Source of the DNA: Paenibacillus_G sp049942825
GTDB taxonomy: Bacteria; Bacillota; Bacilli; Paenibacillales; NBRC-103111
DNA length: 64,000 nt
NCBI RefSeq assembly: GCF_049942825.1
Contig: NZ_CP187970.1
Location: 1,550,001-1,614,000, forward strand
Reading direction: 5' to 3'
Position numbers and translations under genes: made by a program
Notes under the pieces: model-generated
The model's database searches: none
What the model was told of the DNA's origin: nothing
Seen by the model: the letters and a program-made list of their open reading frames with translations, nothing else
Part shown: positions 21,045 to 27,551 of the stretch, piece by piece
Numbering within the stretch: the stretch's first letter is position 1
How the letters are laid out: the number at the start of each line of letters is the position of its first letter

Positions 21045-21079
21045 TGAATAGCATTAAGATTCGCTATGGTAAGATGGGG

Positions 21080-21107
21080 GAGTCCACTCAGAGGGCTCTC
21101 TTTTTTT
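21080..21107 (+). terminator. Terminator after the DUF423 gene
   Basis: GAGTCC and GGGCTC pair (one G-U) around ACTCAGA and are followed by a run of seven T residues. Confidence 0.6.
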
Positions 21108-21652
21108 ATAGCCTATGGTCAGCAGGCAGAACAGATCAAGCCATTCCTACATCTAGGCGTAGACTAGGAGGAGCAGCAAAAGAAATTGCTGCAGAAAGCA
21201 AGCTTTCATAAAAGAGATTGGCCCGGGTCACCGGGGTGGCACTTTCATCCATAGAAAGAGGGCTAGAGCCGAGATTAGGAATGATGTAAGTAAGGGACGG
21301 TTTAGCGTACGAGCATGTTGGAGTGCAGGACCGCCTCCTAAGAGGCGGGTCGGGGTAAGAGCAGAACCATGGATGGACCTGGGATGAAGGGCGTAGAAAA
21401 ATACTTATGGATTGATGGGCTGACCATCCAGTTGATGGATGTAGACAGGAACAGCATAAGTGTGTCTAAAGCGACCAGTGGAGAAGATTGGAGAGAAAAG
21501 GGCGATAGGGGATGTTTTTCAGCTCAGCCGGAATGAGCCCAGCATCCGTAACGCACAGATAGACTTCTATCACACAGGCCATTAGGACGGCACCACACTC
21601 TCTCCCCTGACATATATTGATAGCATACGGGCGTGAAGGGGGAGACAAGGTC
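21108..21652 (+). other. Gene-poor intergenic region
   Basis: About 545 bp without a convincing gene. A 55-codon frame at 21369-21536 (MDGPGMKGVEKYLWIDGL...) starts with ATG but lacks a strong ribosome binding site, so it is recorded only as a possibility. A GGGTCACC/GGGTGGCA-like pair near 21222 forms a weak hairpin. Confidence 0.4.
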
Positions 21653-21955
21653 ATGATGCGTATGGAACCGGTCGAATTGGGGGGACGCACCGCACTGGCC
21701 ATCGAAGTCAAGCTGCCGAAGACGACGCTGCTCGTGGTCACGACGGACAAAGGATATATCATGTGCGGGGCACTGGATGTCGGCCTGCTGAATGAAAAGC
21801 TGAAGGAGCGCGGCATCATTGCGGCAAGAGCAACAGGTGTTCGGACGATTGAGGAGCTGCTTGAGGCTCCGCTGGAGTCAGTCACCTACGGCGCGGAAGC
21901 GCTCGGGATCGTTCCCGGTATGAAAGGGAGCGACGCGGTGTCGTTGATGTTCTGA
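21653..21955 (+). CDS. yunC: DUF1805 (YunC family) protein
   Basis: A 100-aa cytoplasmic protein matching the DUF1805 family: the segment AIEVKLPKTTLLVVTTDKGY, then IMCGALDVGLLNEKL and RGIIAARATGVRTIEELL, are near-verbatim family signatures. The biochemical role is not established. The ATG at 21653 follows AGGGGGAGACAAGGTC, and the length equals B. subtilis YunC. Confidence 0.88.
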   Translation: MMRMEPVELGGRTALAIEVKLPKTTLLVVTTDKGYIMCGALDVGLLNEKLKERGIIAARATGVRTIEELLEAPLESVTYGAEALGIVPGMKGSDAVSLMF

Positions 21956-22052
21956 AGGCAAGAAGCTGCGGGAGCGAACCTGCGGCTTTCTTTTTGGGGA
22001 AGGCAAGTCCTATAATGAAAAAAATGATGATATAGGACGGGGGCGGTTCAGC

Positions 22053-23036
22053 ATGCGCAGTGAGGAGTTTACATACGAGGATGAAGGCGGGACGAACATT
22101 CATACTTACGTTTGGTTGCCGGAGGAGGATAAGCTCCTGCGAGGGGCGGTACAGATCGCCCACGGTATGGCCGAGACGGCGCTGCGCTACCGAAGGTTTG
22201 CTGAAGCGCTGACCGCCGCGGGCTACGTGGTCTATGCAAGCGACCACCGGGGGCACGGCCGGACGGCGGGGGAACGATCACGGCTTGGGAGCATCGGCCG
22301 GGATGGGTTTCGCCTCATGTGCGCGGGGATGGCACAGCTGACGGACCTGATCCGGGAGCGGCATAAGGAGCTTCCCGTGTTCTTGTTCGGGCATAGCATG
22401 GGTTCATTCCTGACCCAGCGCTATATGTATACGTATCCGATTAAGGCGGATGGCGTCATCCTGTCCGGCTCGAACGGCCCCCAGGGAAGAAAGATTCACC
22501 TGGGAATCTGGCTGGCACAGAGGATCGCCGTCCGTAAAGGCGAGGAGCACCGGGGCAGCCTGCTCACACAGCTTACCTTTGGAGGCTATAACCGCGCCTT
22601 CCGGCCGGTCCGGACGCCATTCGACTGGCTCAGCCGGGACGAGGAGGAGGTCGACCGGTATGCGGCCGATCCGGACTGCGGGGCGGTGTTTCCGGCTCAT
22701 TTTTGGGTCGAGTTCTTCAAGGGATTGGCAGAGCTTCACAGGAGAGAGTACCTGGAGAGGATTCCTAAGGGGCTTCCCCTGCTGTTGATCTCGGGAGATC
22801 GCGACCCTGTAGGAATGATGGGCAAGGGGGTTCGCCGGTTAGAGGCGCTCTACAAAGCCATCGGCATAAAAGATGTCACAGTGAAGCTCTACCCCGGCGG
22901 GCGGCACGAAATGATCAATGAGATCAATCGGGATGAGGTCACACGAGATGTGCTGGACTGGCTGGAGGCGCATCTCGATAAGGAAAAGCGCAGCGGGAGC
23001 ATAGATGAGGATGGAAAAAATAGTGGCATAAGGTAG
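22053..23036 (+). CDS. Alpha/beta hydrolase, monoacylglycerol-lipase type
   Basis: A 327-aa serine hydrolase of the lysophospholipase/monoacylglycerol lipase (Hydrolase_4) family. The oxyanion region is VQIAHGMAETALRY, the nucleophile elbow is FGHSMGS with Ser115, an acid lies in LLISGDRDPVG (about residue 248), and the catalytic His is His285 in GGRHEMINE. It probably cleaves an ester bond in a lipid or xenobiotic; the exact substrate is unknown. There is no signal peptide. The ATG at 22053 follows GGACGGGGGCGGTTCAGC. A tandem array starts about 60 bp after the stop. Confidence 0.88.
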   Translation: MRSEEFTYEDEGGTNIHTYVWLPEEDKLLRGAVQIAHGMAETALRYRRFAEALTAAGYVVYASDHRGHGRTAGERSRLGSIGRDGFRLMCAGMAQLTDLIRERHKELPVFLFGHSMGSFLTQRYMYTYPIKADGVILSGSNGPQGRKIHLGIWLAQRIAVRKGEEHRGSLLTQLTFGGYNRAFRPVRTPFDWLSRDEEEVDRYAADPDCGAVFPAHFWVEFFKGLAELHRREYLERIPKGLPLLLISGDRDPVGMMGKGVRRLEALYKAIGIKDVTVKLYPGGRHEMINEINRDEVTRDVLDWLEAHLDKEKRSGSIDEDGKNSGIR

Positions 23037-23099
23037 TAAGGGAGAGGGCAGGGGAGAGAACAGTGAGGAAACGGGAAGAAGCAGACACAGGGGAGAGAA

Positions 23100-23220
23100 G
23101 CGTAAGGCTGTAGCGGAAGGCGTGAAGCGTAAGGCGTGGAGCGTAAGGCGGGAGCGTGAGGCGGGGGCGGAAAGGAGGGAGCGTAAGGCGTGAAGCATAA
23201 GGCGCGAGTGTAAGGCGTAG
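23100..23220 (+). repeat. Tandem array of 13-14 bp units (about nine copies)
   Basis: Nine consecutive units fit the consensus GCGTAAGGCGTGRA with lengths 12-14 bp; examples are 23127-23140, 23141-23153 and 23181-23194. The array ends exactly where the resolvase fragment begins at 23221. A 13-mer from it, CGTAAGGCGGGAG (23142-23154), recurs at 24957-24969 with one more related unit. Confidence 0.8.
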
Positions 23221-23355
23221 CGGCCGATTAAAGTCTCGGCCACTCTGCTTATCAATAAAAATGAACCGTTCCTCAATTCCGAGCTCGCGCATCTTAATCA
23301 GCTGCCGCTCGGTCTTTTGGTCTTTATCGGACACGCGTACATATCCAATTTTCAC
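23221..23355 (-). pseudogene. Truncated serine recombinase (resolvase N-terminus)
   Basis: The first 45 codons of a serine resolvase/invertase remain, GTG start at 23355. The fragment has the catalytic Ser in GYVRVSDKDQ, then RQLIKMRELGIEERFIFIDK and the QSGRDFNRP segment, all typical of the resolvase N-terminal domain. Homology stops at 23221, the edge of the tandem array, so the rest of the catalytic domain and the helix-turn-helix are missing. It is a dead gene. The upstream DNA retains a res-like group of dyads. Confidence 0.85.
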
Positions 23356-23371
23356 AGCAAGCTATTTTTTA

Positions 23372-23485
23372 TGTGAAATATACCCATTTTTTTGTGAAAC
23401 GTGTCAAAAGTAATATATATAACTTTGTGACACACTAAATTATCTCTGTTTCATGTTGTGTCAAAAAGTATGTGCCTTTTGACAC
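23372..23485 (-). other. Candidate res site with three dyad subsites
   Basis: Upstream of the resolvase fragment lie three dyads. The farthest (23458-23485) is 28 bp with perfect 9-bp arms GTGTCAAAA/TTTTGACAC. The middle one (23401-23433) is 33 bp with arms GTGTCA/TGACAC and the related half-site GTGTCACAAAGTT. The nearest (about 23372-23400) is imperfect, with half-site GTTTCACAAA. Gamma-delta/Tn3 res sites have sites I, II and III of 28, 34 and 25 bp with site I distal to the gene; sizes, order and the 24-bp I-II gap agree well. Assignment is an inference. Confidence 0.55.
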
Positions 23486-23517
23486 GGCTACAACATTACT
23501 TTCTCTGAGAAGTTATG

Positions 23518-23540
23518 AAAAAAAAGACCGATTTCCGGTC
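23518..23540 (-). terminator. Terminator of the unknown gene at 23546
   Basis: On the minus strand GACCG and CGGTC pair around a GAAAT loop and are followed by eight T residues. Confidence 0.7.
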
Positions 23541-23545
23541 CTCAG

Positions 23546-23914
23546 TTAATTTCTACGATATGGCGGAGTGCCTGCTGGTGGATTGATCTTCCCAAAGTGT
23601 TTCAATGTCTCCGCTTGCTTCAAGGTCTCTTCCCTCTGTCTCTCGATCTGGACCCGAATAATAATCACAGGAATGCTGCTACCGCTCCGACCACGCCCAT
23701 ATCTTCCGATCCGCTGCGCAGTCGACCTTTCTCGTACATGGGTAGATGGATTGATCGGGTGTACCACCCCTTCTGCATAGACGCTACGTTCCCCGTACTT
23801 GATGGTTAACAGACCGATTGTGGAACGATACACAGGTGAACTGATGTACCGGGAATATTGCGAATTATGCATACCAGTACAATCGATATAGCTGGAGCTC
23901 AAAAAAATCGTCAT
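23546..23914 (-). CDS. Hypothetical protein, 122 aa, accessory region
   Basis: A 122-aa protein that I do not recognise. It has no signal peptide or transmembrane helix, a Tyr/Ser-rich N-terminus (SSSYIDCTGMHNSQYSRY), a central Arg/Gly-rich basic segment (RIGRYGRGRSGSS) and a helical Gln/Glu/Lys segment near the C-terminus (RQREETLKQAETLKHF). The gene has a good ribosome binding site, AGAGGAG 8 nt before the ATG at 23914, and its own terminator, which argues that it is real. It sits between the res-like site and the lectin gene in AT-richer DNA and could be cargo of the same lost element. Confidence 0.55.
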   Translation of the reverse strand: MTIFLSSSYIDCTGMHNSQYSRYISSPVYRSTIGLLTIKYGERSVYAEGVVHPINPSTHVRERSTAQRIGRYGRGRSGSSIPVIIIRVQIERQREETLKQAETLKHFGKINPPAGTPPYRRN

Positions 23915-23972
23915 CTAAGTGCTCCTCTAATGGGTCGTCTCCCTCAGGAAACGGCCTACTTAAAATTTCAAC

Positions 23973-24020
23973 AAAAAAGCCTGTAGATCCTTCCTATTAG
24001 GGAAGGGTTGTCTACAGGCT
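23973..24020 (-). terminator. Terminator of the lectin gene
   Basis: On the minus strand AGCCTGTAGAC... and ...ATCTACAGGCT form a long stem enclosing CCTTCC/GGAAGG pairs, followed by six T residues. Located about 40 bp after the lectin stop. Confidence 0.85.
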
Positions 24021-24056
24021 GGAGCCTTTTTACATGCGGATCAGCTAGTAATATTC

Positions 24057-24578
24057 TTATCGTCCGCCTGTATTCGAGGCCCAGACGGGATATGTGCCTC
24101 TAGATGTCTTTGTGCTATACAGGACTACATTCCCATCGTCTTGAACCCACAAGCTATCGGCGCCGACAAGCGGAGGCATATTATTTGAGGGATAGTAACT
24201 ACGCATCCAGCTCGGAATGTCAGAATGCCAGAATGGGGGAGTACCGTAACCTTTTCCGACTGAACTTTCTAAAGTCAAAGTAGAAGTCATTACCAATGTA
24301 TCAGCTTTAACATTTCTCCAAGTCCTATAATACGGATCATAATATTTGTGGATTACATCATCCGTATTTGTATCCCAGATCGGATGGCCGCCATCTTGAT
24401 AAAGTACGAGGTTGCCGTCAGTTTGCATGACCAAGGCGAACCTTCCATTATTGGATACCAACATCTGTCCCTTTTCGAGCTTTTCGCCAGGAAGAAGGCT
24501 GTTTTTTGCAGAAGCGGCGGTAACAATAGAGAACTGAAGCATGAACACTGCCAATAACAATAATGAAAGCTTTTTCAT
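24057..24578 (-). CDS. Secreted bulb-type mannose-binding lectin protein
   Basis: A 173-aa exported protein. A classical signal peptide (MKKLSLLLLAVFMLQFSIVT, cleavage near ASA-KN) precedes a B_lectin domain. Two copies of the sugar-binding Q-x-D-x-N-x-V-x-Y type motif are seen: MQTDGNLVLYQ and, slightly altered, VQDDGNVVLYS, each followed by a W of the beta-prism (HPIWDTN and YPVWASN). A non-lectin insert of about 60 residues lies between them. Bacterial B_lectin proteins bind mannose-type glycans and some are lectin-like bacteriocins; neither role is proven here. The ATG at 24578 follows AGAGGATATTT and a terminator follows the gene. Confidence 0.85.
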   Translation of the reverse strand: MKKLSLLLLAVFMLQFSIVTAASAKNSLLPGEKLEKGQMLVSNNGRFALVMQTDGNLVLYQDGGHPIWDTNTDDVIHKYYDPYYRTWRNVKADTLVMTSTLTLESSVGKGYGTPPFWHSDIPSWMRSYYPSNNMPPLVGADSLWVQDDGNVVLYSTKTSRGTYPVWASNTGGR

Positions 24579-24955
24579 AAATATCCTCTTTTCTATTTTA
24601 ATTTTCCAAACAAGAGCAGTATAGGGCTGCTGGGGAACTCCTTTTACCCATCCTGGGACCAACATTAGAAATCTTCTTTTTTATACTTGGCTCATTGGGT
24701 TCCCCCTTTTTACAGTACTATCTTCACTTGAATGCCTCTTACAAGTAATGATAATAATTGATTACTTCCCCCAAGTCTTGCCAATTTGTGCGCAGTGTTT
24801 AACACTTTGTGCTATATATTGGCGGGAAATCCGGTATCGCACTGCTGCTCTGTATCCAAACAGGTTGCTGCCGCTCTATCAGCTTATAATTATCGTTCCC
24901 TGATCGCTTAATGAAAATAGAGCAGCTACCACCGGGGAAGCTGCTCCATGTAAGA

Positions 24956-24981
24956 TCGTAAGGCGGGAGATATAAGGCGGA
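24956..24981 (+). repeat. Dispersed copies of the 13-bp array unit
   Basis: TCGTAAGGCGGGA and GATATAAGGCGGA are two adjacent units of the array seen at 23100-23220, sharing the exact 13-mer CGTAAGGCGGGAG. The 1.9-kb interval between the two places holds the resolvase relic, res-like site, unknown gene and lectin. Confidence 0.55.
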
Positions 24982-25019
24982 GGCATTAAGCAGCATAAAG
25001 GGATAAAGCGTAACAACTA

Positions 25020-25047
25020 ACCCGGCCGGAAGCGGCTCGGGTTTTTC
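25020..25047 (+). terminator. Hairpin with T-run upstream of the flavodoxin promoter
   Basis: ACCCGGCC pairs with GGCTCGGGT (one bulged T) around GGAAGC, followed by TTTTTC. No gene on the plus strand obviously needs it, so it may be a relic or insulate the flavodoxin promoter. Confidence 0.5.
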
Positions 25048-25077
25048 GTCAGGTTTGAAAAAAACAAGGGGAAAGTA

Positions 25078-25106
25078 TTGACAGCATAACTGATAACGAT
25101 TATCAT
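25078..25106 (+). promoter_or_regulatory. Flavodoxin promoter with overlapping Fur box
   Basis: TTGACA (25078-25083) and TATCAT (25101-25106) are exactly 17 bp apart. The spacer carries TGATAACGATTATCA (25091-25105), a 7-1-7 inverted repeat close to the Fur consensus TGATAATNATTATCA, so the repressor would sit on the promoter. A second partial match, TATCATTATCATC, lies at about 25127-25141. Iron starvation should derepress the gene. Confidence 0.8.
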
Positions 25107-25168
25107 TCTCTTTGTTATGATATTGAGTATCATTATCATCTGGAATCGGAGAAGGAGCGGATAAAATC

Positions 25169-25621
25169 ATGGCAAATGTAATTCTGGTATTCGCCAGCAT
25201 GACCGGCAACACCGAGGATATGGCGGATGCGGTCGCTGAGGGCGTTCAAGCGGCAGGAGCTCAGCTCACGCAAAAAAATGTAATGGATACGAATGCATCC
25301 GAGCTGGCGGGCTATGACGGAATCGTTCTCGGTGCTTATACGTGGGGCGACGGAGACCTGCCGGATGAGTTCCTCGATTTCTATGACGAATTGGATGAAG
25401 TAGATCTTACCGGCAAAAAGGCTGCAGTGTTCGGATCCTGCGACTCCTCCTACTCCGCTTACGGGGCAGCGGTCGATACGCTGATCGAGAAGCTGCAGGA
25501 ACGCGGTGCGGAAATCGTAACGGAAGGCCTGAAGGTAGAACTCGGTCCTTCCTCCGAAGATAAGGAAGTATGCAAGTCGCTCGGCGAAACACTGGCCCGC
25601 TCCCTTCAGGTAACAGCCTAA
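25169..25621 (+). CDS. fld: Flavodoxin
   Basis: A 150-aa short-chain flavodoxin, an FMN-dependent low-potential electron carrier that can replace ferredoxin when iron is scarce. The phosphate-binding loop is FASMTGNTEDMA (residues 8-19), the first FMN-stacking loop is GAYTWGDGDLPDEF around residue 57, and the second is GSCDSSYSAYGAA around residue 92. Length and acidity are typical. The ATG at 25169 follows GAGAAGGAGCGG. A perfect-spaced promoter overlapped by a Fur box precedes it, in agreement with an iron-starvation role. A terminator follows. Confidence 0.93.
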   Translation: MANVILVFASMTGNTEDMADAVAEGVQAAGAQLTQKNVMDTNASELAGYDGIVLGAYTWGDGDLPDEFLDFYDELDEVDLTGKKAAVFGSCDSSYSAYGAAVDTLIEKLQERGAEIVTEGLKVELGPSSEDKEVCKSLGETLARSLQVTA

Positions 25622-25668
25622 GCTGAGAGGAAGGCGAAGCGCTGGAACAGTACCGGCAGGCAAGAGGC

Positions 25669-25740
25669 ACCCCCTAAAGAAGATAGATGGGAAGCCCCCG
25701 TTCGGGGTATACCCCCGCCTGCTTTAGGGGGTATTTGTTT
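25669..25740 (+). terminator. Terminator after flavodoxin
   Basis: The outer arms ACCCCCTAAAG and CTTTAGGGGGT are an 11-bp perfect match, enclosing a second small hairpin (CCCCCG/CGGGG-type), and are followed by ATTTGTTT. Confidence 0.75.
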
Positions 25741-25880
25741 GGGCTGGAATGCTATGTAGGAGACTTACGATAGAGGGAAGAGAGGCGGAGTTCGAGCATC
25801 CTCCGGTTGTATTATTGGCAAAGTGGAGTATACAATGGGAGGAAACGGGAAGCTGCGGGTACGGAAGGAGCAGACGAAGC

Positions 25881-26594
25881 ATGGAAATCAAGCGGATTAC
25901 TCCGCAAAAAATATATGAAGCGATCGCGGAACAGATCAAAGAGCAAATTGTATCCGGCCGGCTCCAGCCGGGTGACAAGCTCCCGTCCGCCAAAGAACTG
26001 TCGGAGCGTTACGAAGTGGGACGGTCGACCGTACGGGAGGCGCTCAGCGCCCTGAAAGCGATGGGGCTTGTGGAAATTCATCAGGGTGAGGGCAGCTATG
26101 TCAGAGCCATTGAGGCGTCGGACGTGGGACTGCCGGAATTTGATTCACTTCTCATGAGCAGGGAGACTGTGCTTGAGCTCATTGAGGCACGGCAGGCGCT
26201 GGAGATTTCGAACGCAGCGCTGGCTGCCGTAAAACGGACCGATGCCGACCTGACCAAATTTGAAAAAGTCCTCGAACGGATGGAAGGAAGTCTTGGGGAT
26301 GAGGTGGAAGGCGAGCACAGCGATATTGCCTTTCATCTGACTTTGGCGGAGGCGACCCATAACTCGATTCTCGTGCGGATGATCGATTCCATCTCATCCC
26401 AGATGCAGACCGCGATCCGCGAGACCCGAAGATTGCAGATGTACGGCAGTCCTGAAGTATCGCGGCAGCTGCTGAAGGAGCATCAGGCCGTGTACGAAGC
26501 GGTTAAGCGCCGGGACCCAACAGCCGCTCAGGAAGCAATGCGGGGCCATCTGTCCCATGTGGAGAGGGTGCTTGTCCGTTTTATGAAACGCTAA
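25881..26594 (+). CDS. FadR-subfamily GntR transcriptional regulator
   Basis: A 237-aa regulator. The N-terminal winged helix-turn-helix covers about residues 8-75 (GDKLPSAKELSERYEVGRST, then VREALSALKAMGLVEI). The C-terminal FCD effector domain begins near ETVLELIEARQALEIS and has the metal/ligand histidines in HSDIAFHLTLAEATHN and GHLSHVERV. Such proteins respond to organic acids such as lactate or pyruvate, but the ligand is unknown. The ATG at 25881 is chosen over an upstream frame extension since GGAAGGAGC precedes it at 10 nt. It has no partner operon in the immediate vicinity. Confidence 0.9.
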   Translation: MEIKRITPQKIYEAIAEQIKEQIVSGRLQPGDKLPSAKELSERYEVGRSTVREALSALKAMGLVEIHQGEGSYVRAIEASDVGLPEFDSLLMSRETVLELIEARQALEISNAALAAVKRTDADLTKFEKVLERMEGSLGDEVEGEHSDIAFHLTLAEATHNSILVRMIDSISSQMQTAIRETRRLQMYGSPEVSRQLLKEHQAVYEAVKRRDPTAAQEAMRGHLSHVERVLVRFMKR

Positions 26595-26680
26595 GACGGA
26601 GGGAGCTTATGTGGAGGCAGCACAGGTGATCACTTGGTTCCACAGCCGCGGCTGCTGCGAACTTGGGTGGTGCGGTAGGT

Positions 26681-26752
26681 CAAGGAGCGAAGGAACGAAG
26701 GATTGAAGGATTGAAGGATTGAAGGATTGAAGGAAAGAATGAATGAACGATT
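26681..26752 (+). repeat. Octanucleotide tandem array
   Basis: Nine consecutive 8-bp units, four of them perfect copies of GAAGGATT (26697-26728), flanked by degenerate ones such as GAAGGAAC, GAAGGAAA and GAATGAAT. It lies in the 255-bp gap after the GntR gene. Confidence 0.85.
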
Positions 26753-26849
26753 TAAACCAAGAGCATGATTGCAAAACGTAATTAGCGGACTTCGGCTGCT
26801 TGTTTTTTGTGAAATAGGATTCTAAAGTGTGAGGGTAGGGGGCTTCCAT

Positions 26850-27443
26850 ATGAAATATGATACGGATCAAGCGTTCTGGATTCATAAGCCAAAAGATTAT
26901 TCCGTGCAGGATGACAAGGTAGTGATTATAACGGAGCCGGGAACGGACTTTTGGCAGCGGACCTATTATGGCTTCCGAAATGACAACGCTCCGGCTTTGC
27001 TGCTGAAAACGGGCGATCCCTATTTTTCCTTTACCGTCAAAACAGAATTTGACAGCAAGAAGCGGTTCGACCAATGCGGGATTATCCTTTATCAAAACAG
27101 TGACAACTGGTTTAAAGCATCGGCCGAATATGAAAATGAGGAATTTCAGAGGCTAGGGAGCGTGGTCACCAACCATGGCTATTCCGATTGGGCGACAACG
27201 GACATTCGGGCCGATCTGAAGTGTATATACTACCGATTAAGCCGCCGAGAGAGTGATTACTGCATTGAGGTTTCCTATGACGGGGCTGTGTATCATCAAA
27301 TGCGCATTTTTCATTTATTTGAAGGCGGGGGAGAGATTCAATTCGGTATGTATGCGTGCAGCCCGGAGTCCTCTTCTTTCAAAGCCGTATTCAGCGAGTT
27401 TGAAATGACCGAATGTCAGTGGGAAGCCCATCAGATGGGATAA
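26850..27443 (+). CDS. DUF1349 family protein (concanavalin-like fold)
   Basis: A 197-aa soluble protein of the DUF1349 family, predicted beta-sandwich of the concanavalin A type. Family-like segments are TDFWQRTYYGFRNDNAPALL near the start, then FDQCGIILYQNSDNWFKASA and the C-terminal FGMYACSPESSSFKAVFSEF. Family members are small cytosolic proteins of unclear function; some are annotated as sugar-binding. The ATG at 26850 follows TAGGGGGCTTCCAT; the GTG at 26829 has a poorer site. It ends at a terminator shared with the convergent amidohydrolase gene. Confidence 0.85.
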   Translation: MKYDTDQAFWIHKPKDYSVQDDKVVIITEPGTDFWQRTYYGFRNDNAPALLLKTGDPYFSFTVKTEFDSKKRFDQCGIILYQNSDNWFKASAEYENEEFQRLGSVVTNHGYSDWATTDIRADLKCIYYRLSRRESDYCIEVSYDGAVYHQMRIFHLFEGGGEIQFGMYACSPESSSFKAVFSEFEMTECQWEAHQMG

Positions 27444-27470
27444 GCACAAGAAATAAGGCGGGGAATCACA

Positions 27471-27534
27471 ATAAAAAGGCGGTCTAAGGGATATGACAAG
27501 GGGCTGAGGGAGCCTTTGTCCCATAGACCGTCTT
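27471..27534. terminator. Bidirectional terminator between convergent genes
   Basis: GGCGGTCTA and TAGACCGTC form the outer stem, with further pairing inside (AAGGGG/CCTTTGTCCC region). On the minus strand it is followed by GCCTTTTTATT, on the plus strand by TTCT. Confidence 0.75.
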
Positions 27535-27551
27535 CTGGTTATGCGTAAAAA

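Larger units (their letters stand above)
24579..25077 (+). other. Non-coding region between lectin and flavodoxin genes
   Basis: About 500 bp without a supported gene. It holds two units related to the 23.1-kb array (24956-24968 and 24969-24981), a hairpin GAGCAGCT/AGCTGCTC near 24919-24946, and a terminator-like hairpin at 25020-25042. A 137-codon minus-strand frame here lacks a ribosome binding site and family resemblance. Confidence 0.5.

Noticed and set aside
21369..21536. A 55-codon frame in the gap before yunC
   Set aside because: The ribosome binding site is poor and there is no independent support, so it is noted only within the gap description.
23100..23220. CRISPR array
   Set aside because: Units are 12-14 bp and contiguous with no unique spacers, and no cas gene is nearby.
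24799..25212. A 137-codon minus-strand frame between lectin and flavodoxin genes
   Set aside because: It crosses the Fur-controlled promoter and a terminator-like hairpin, has no ribosome binding site and resembles no family.
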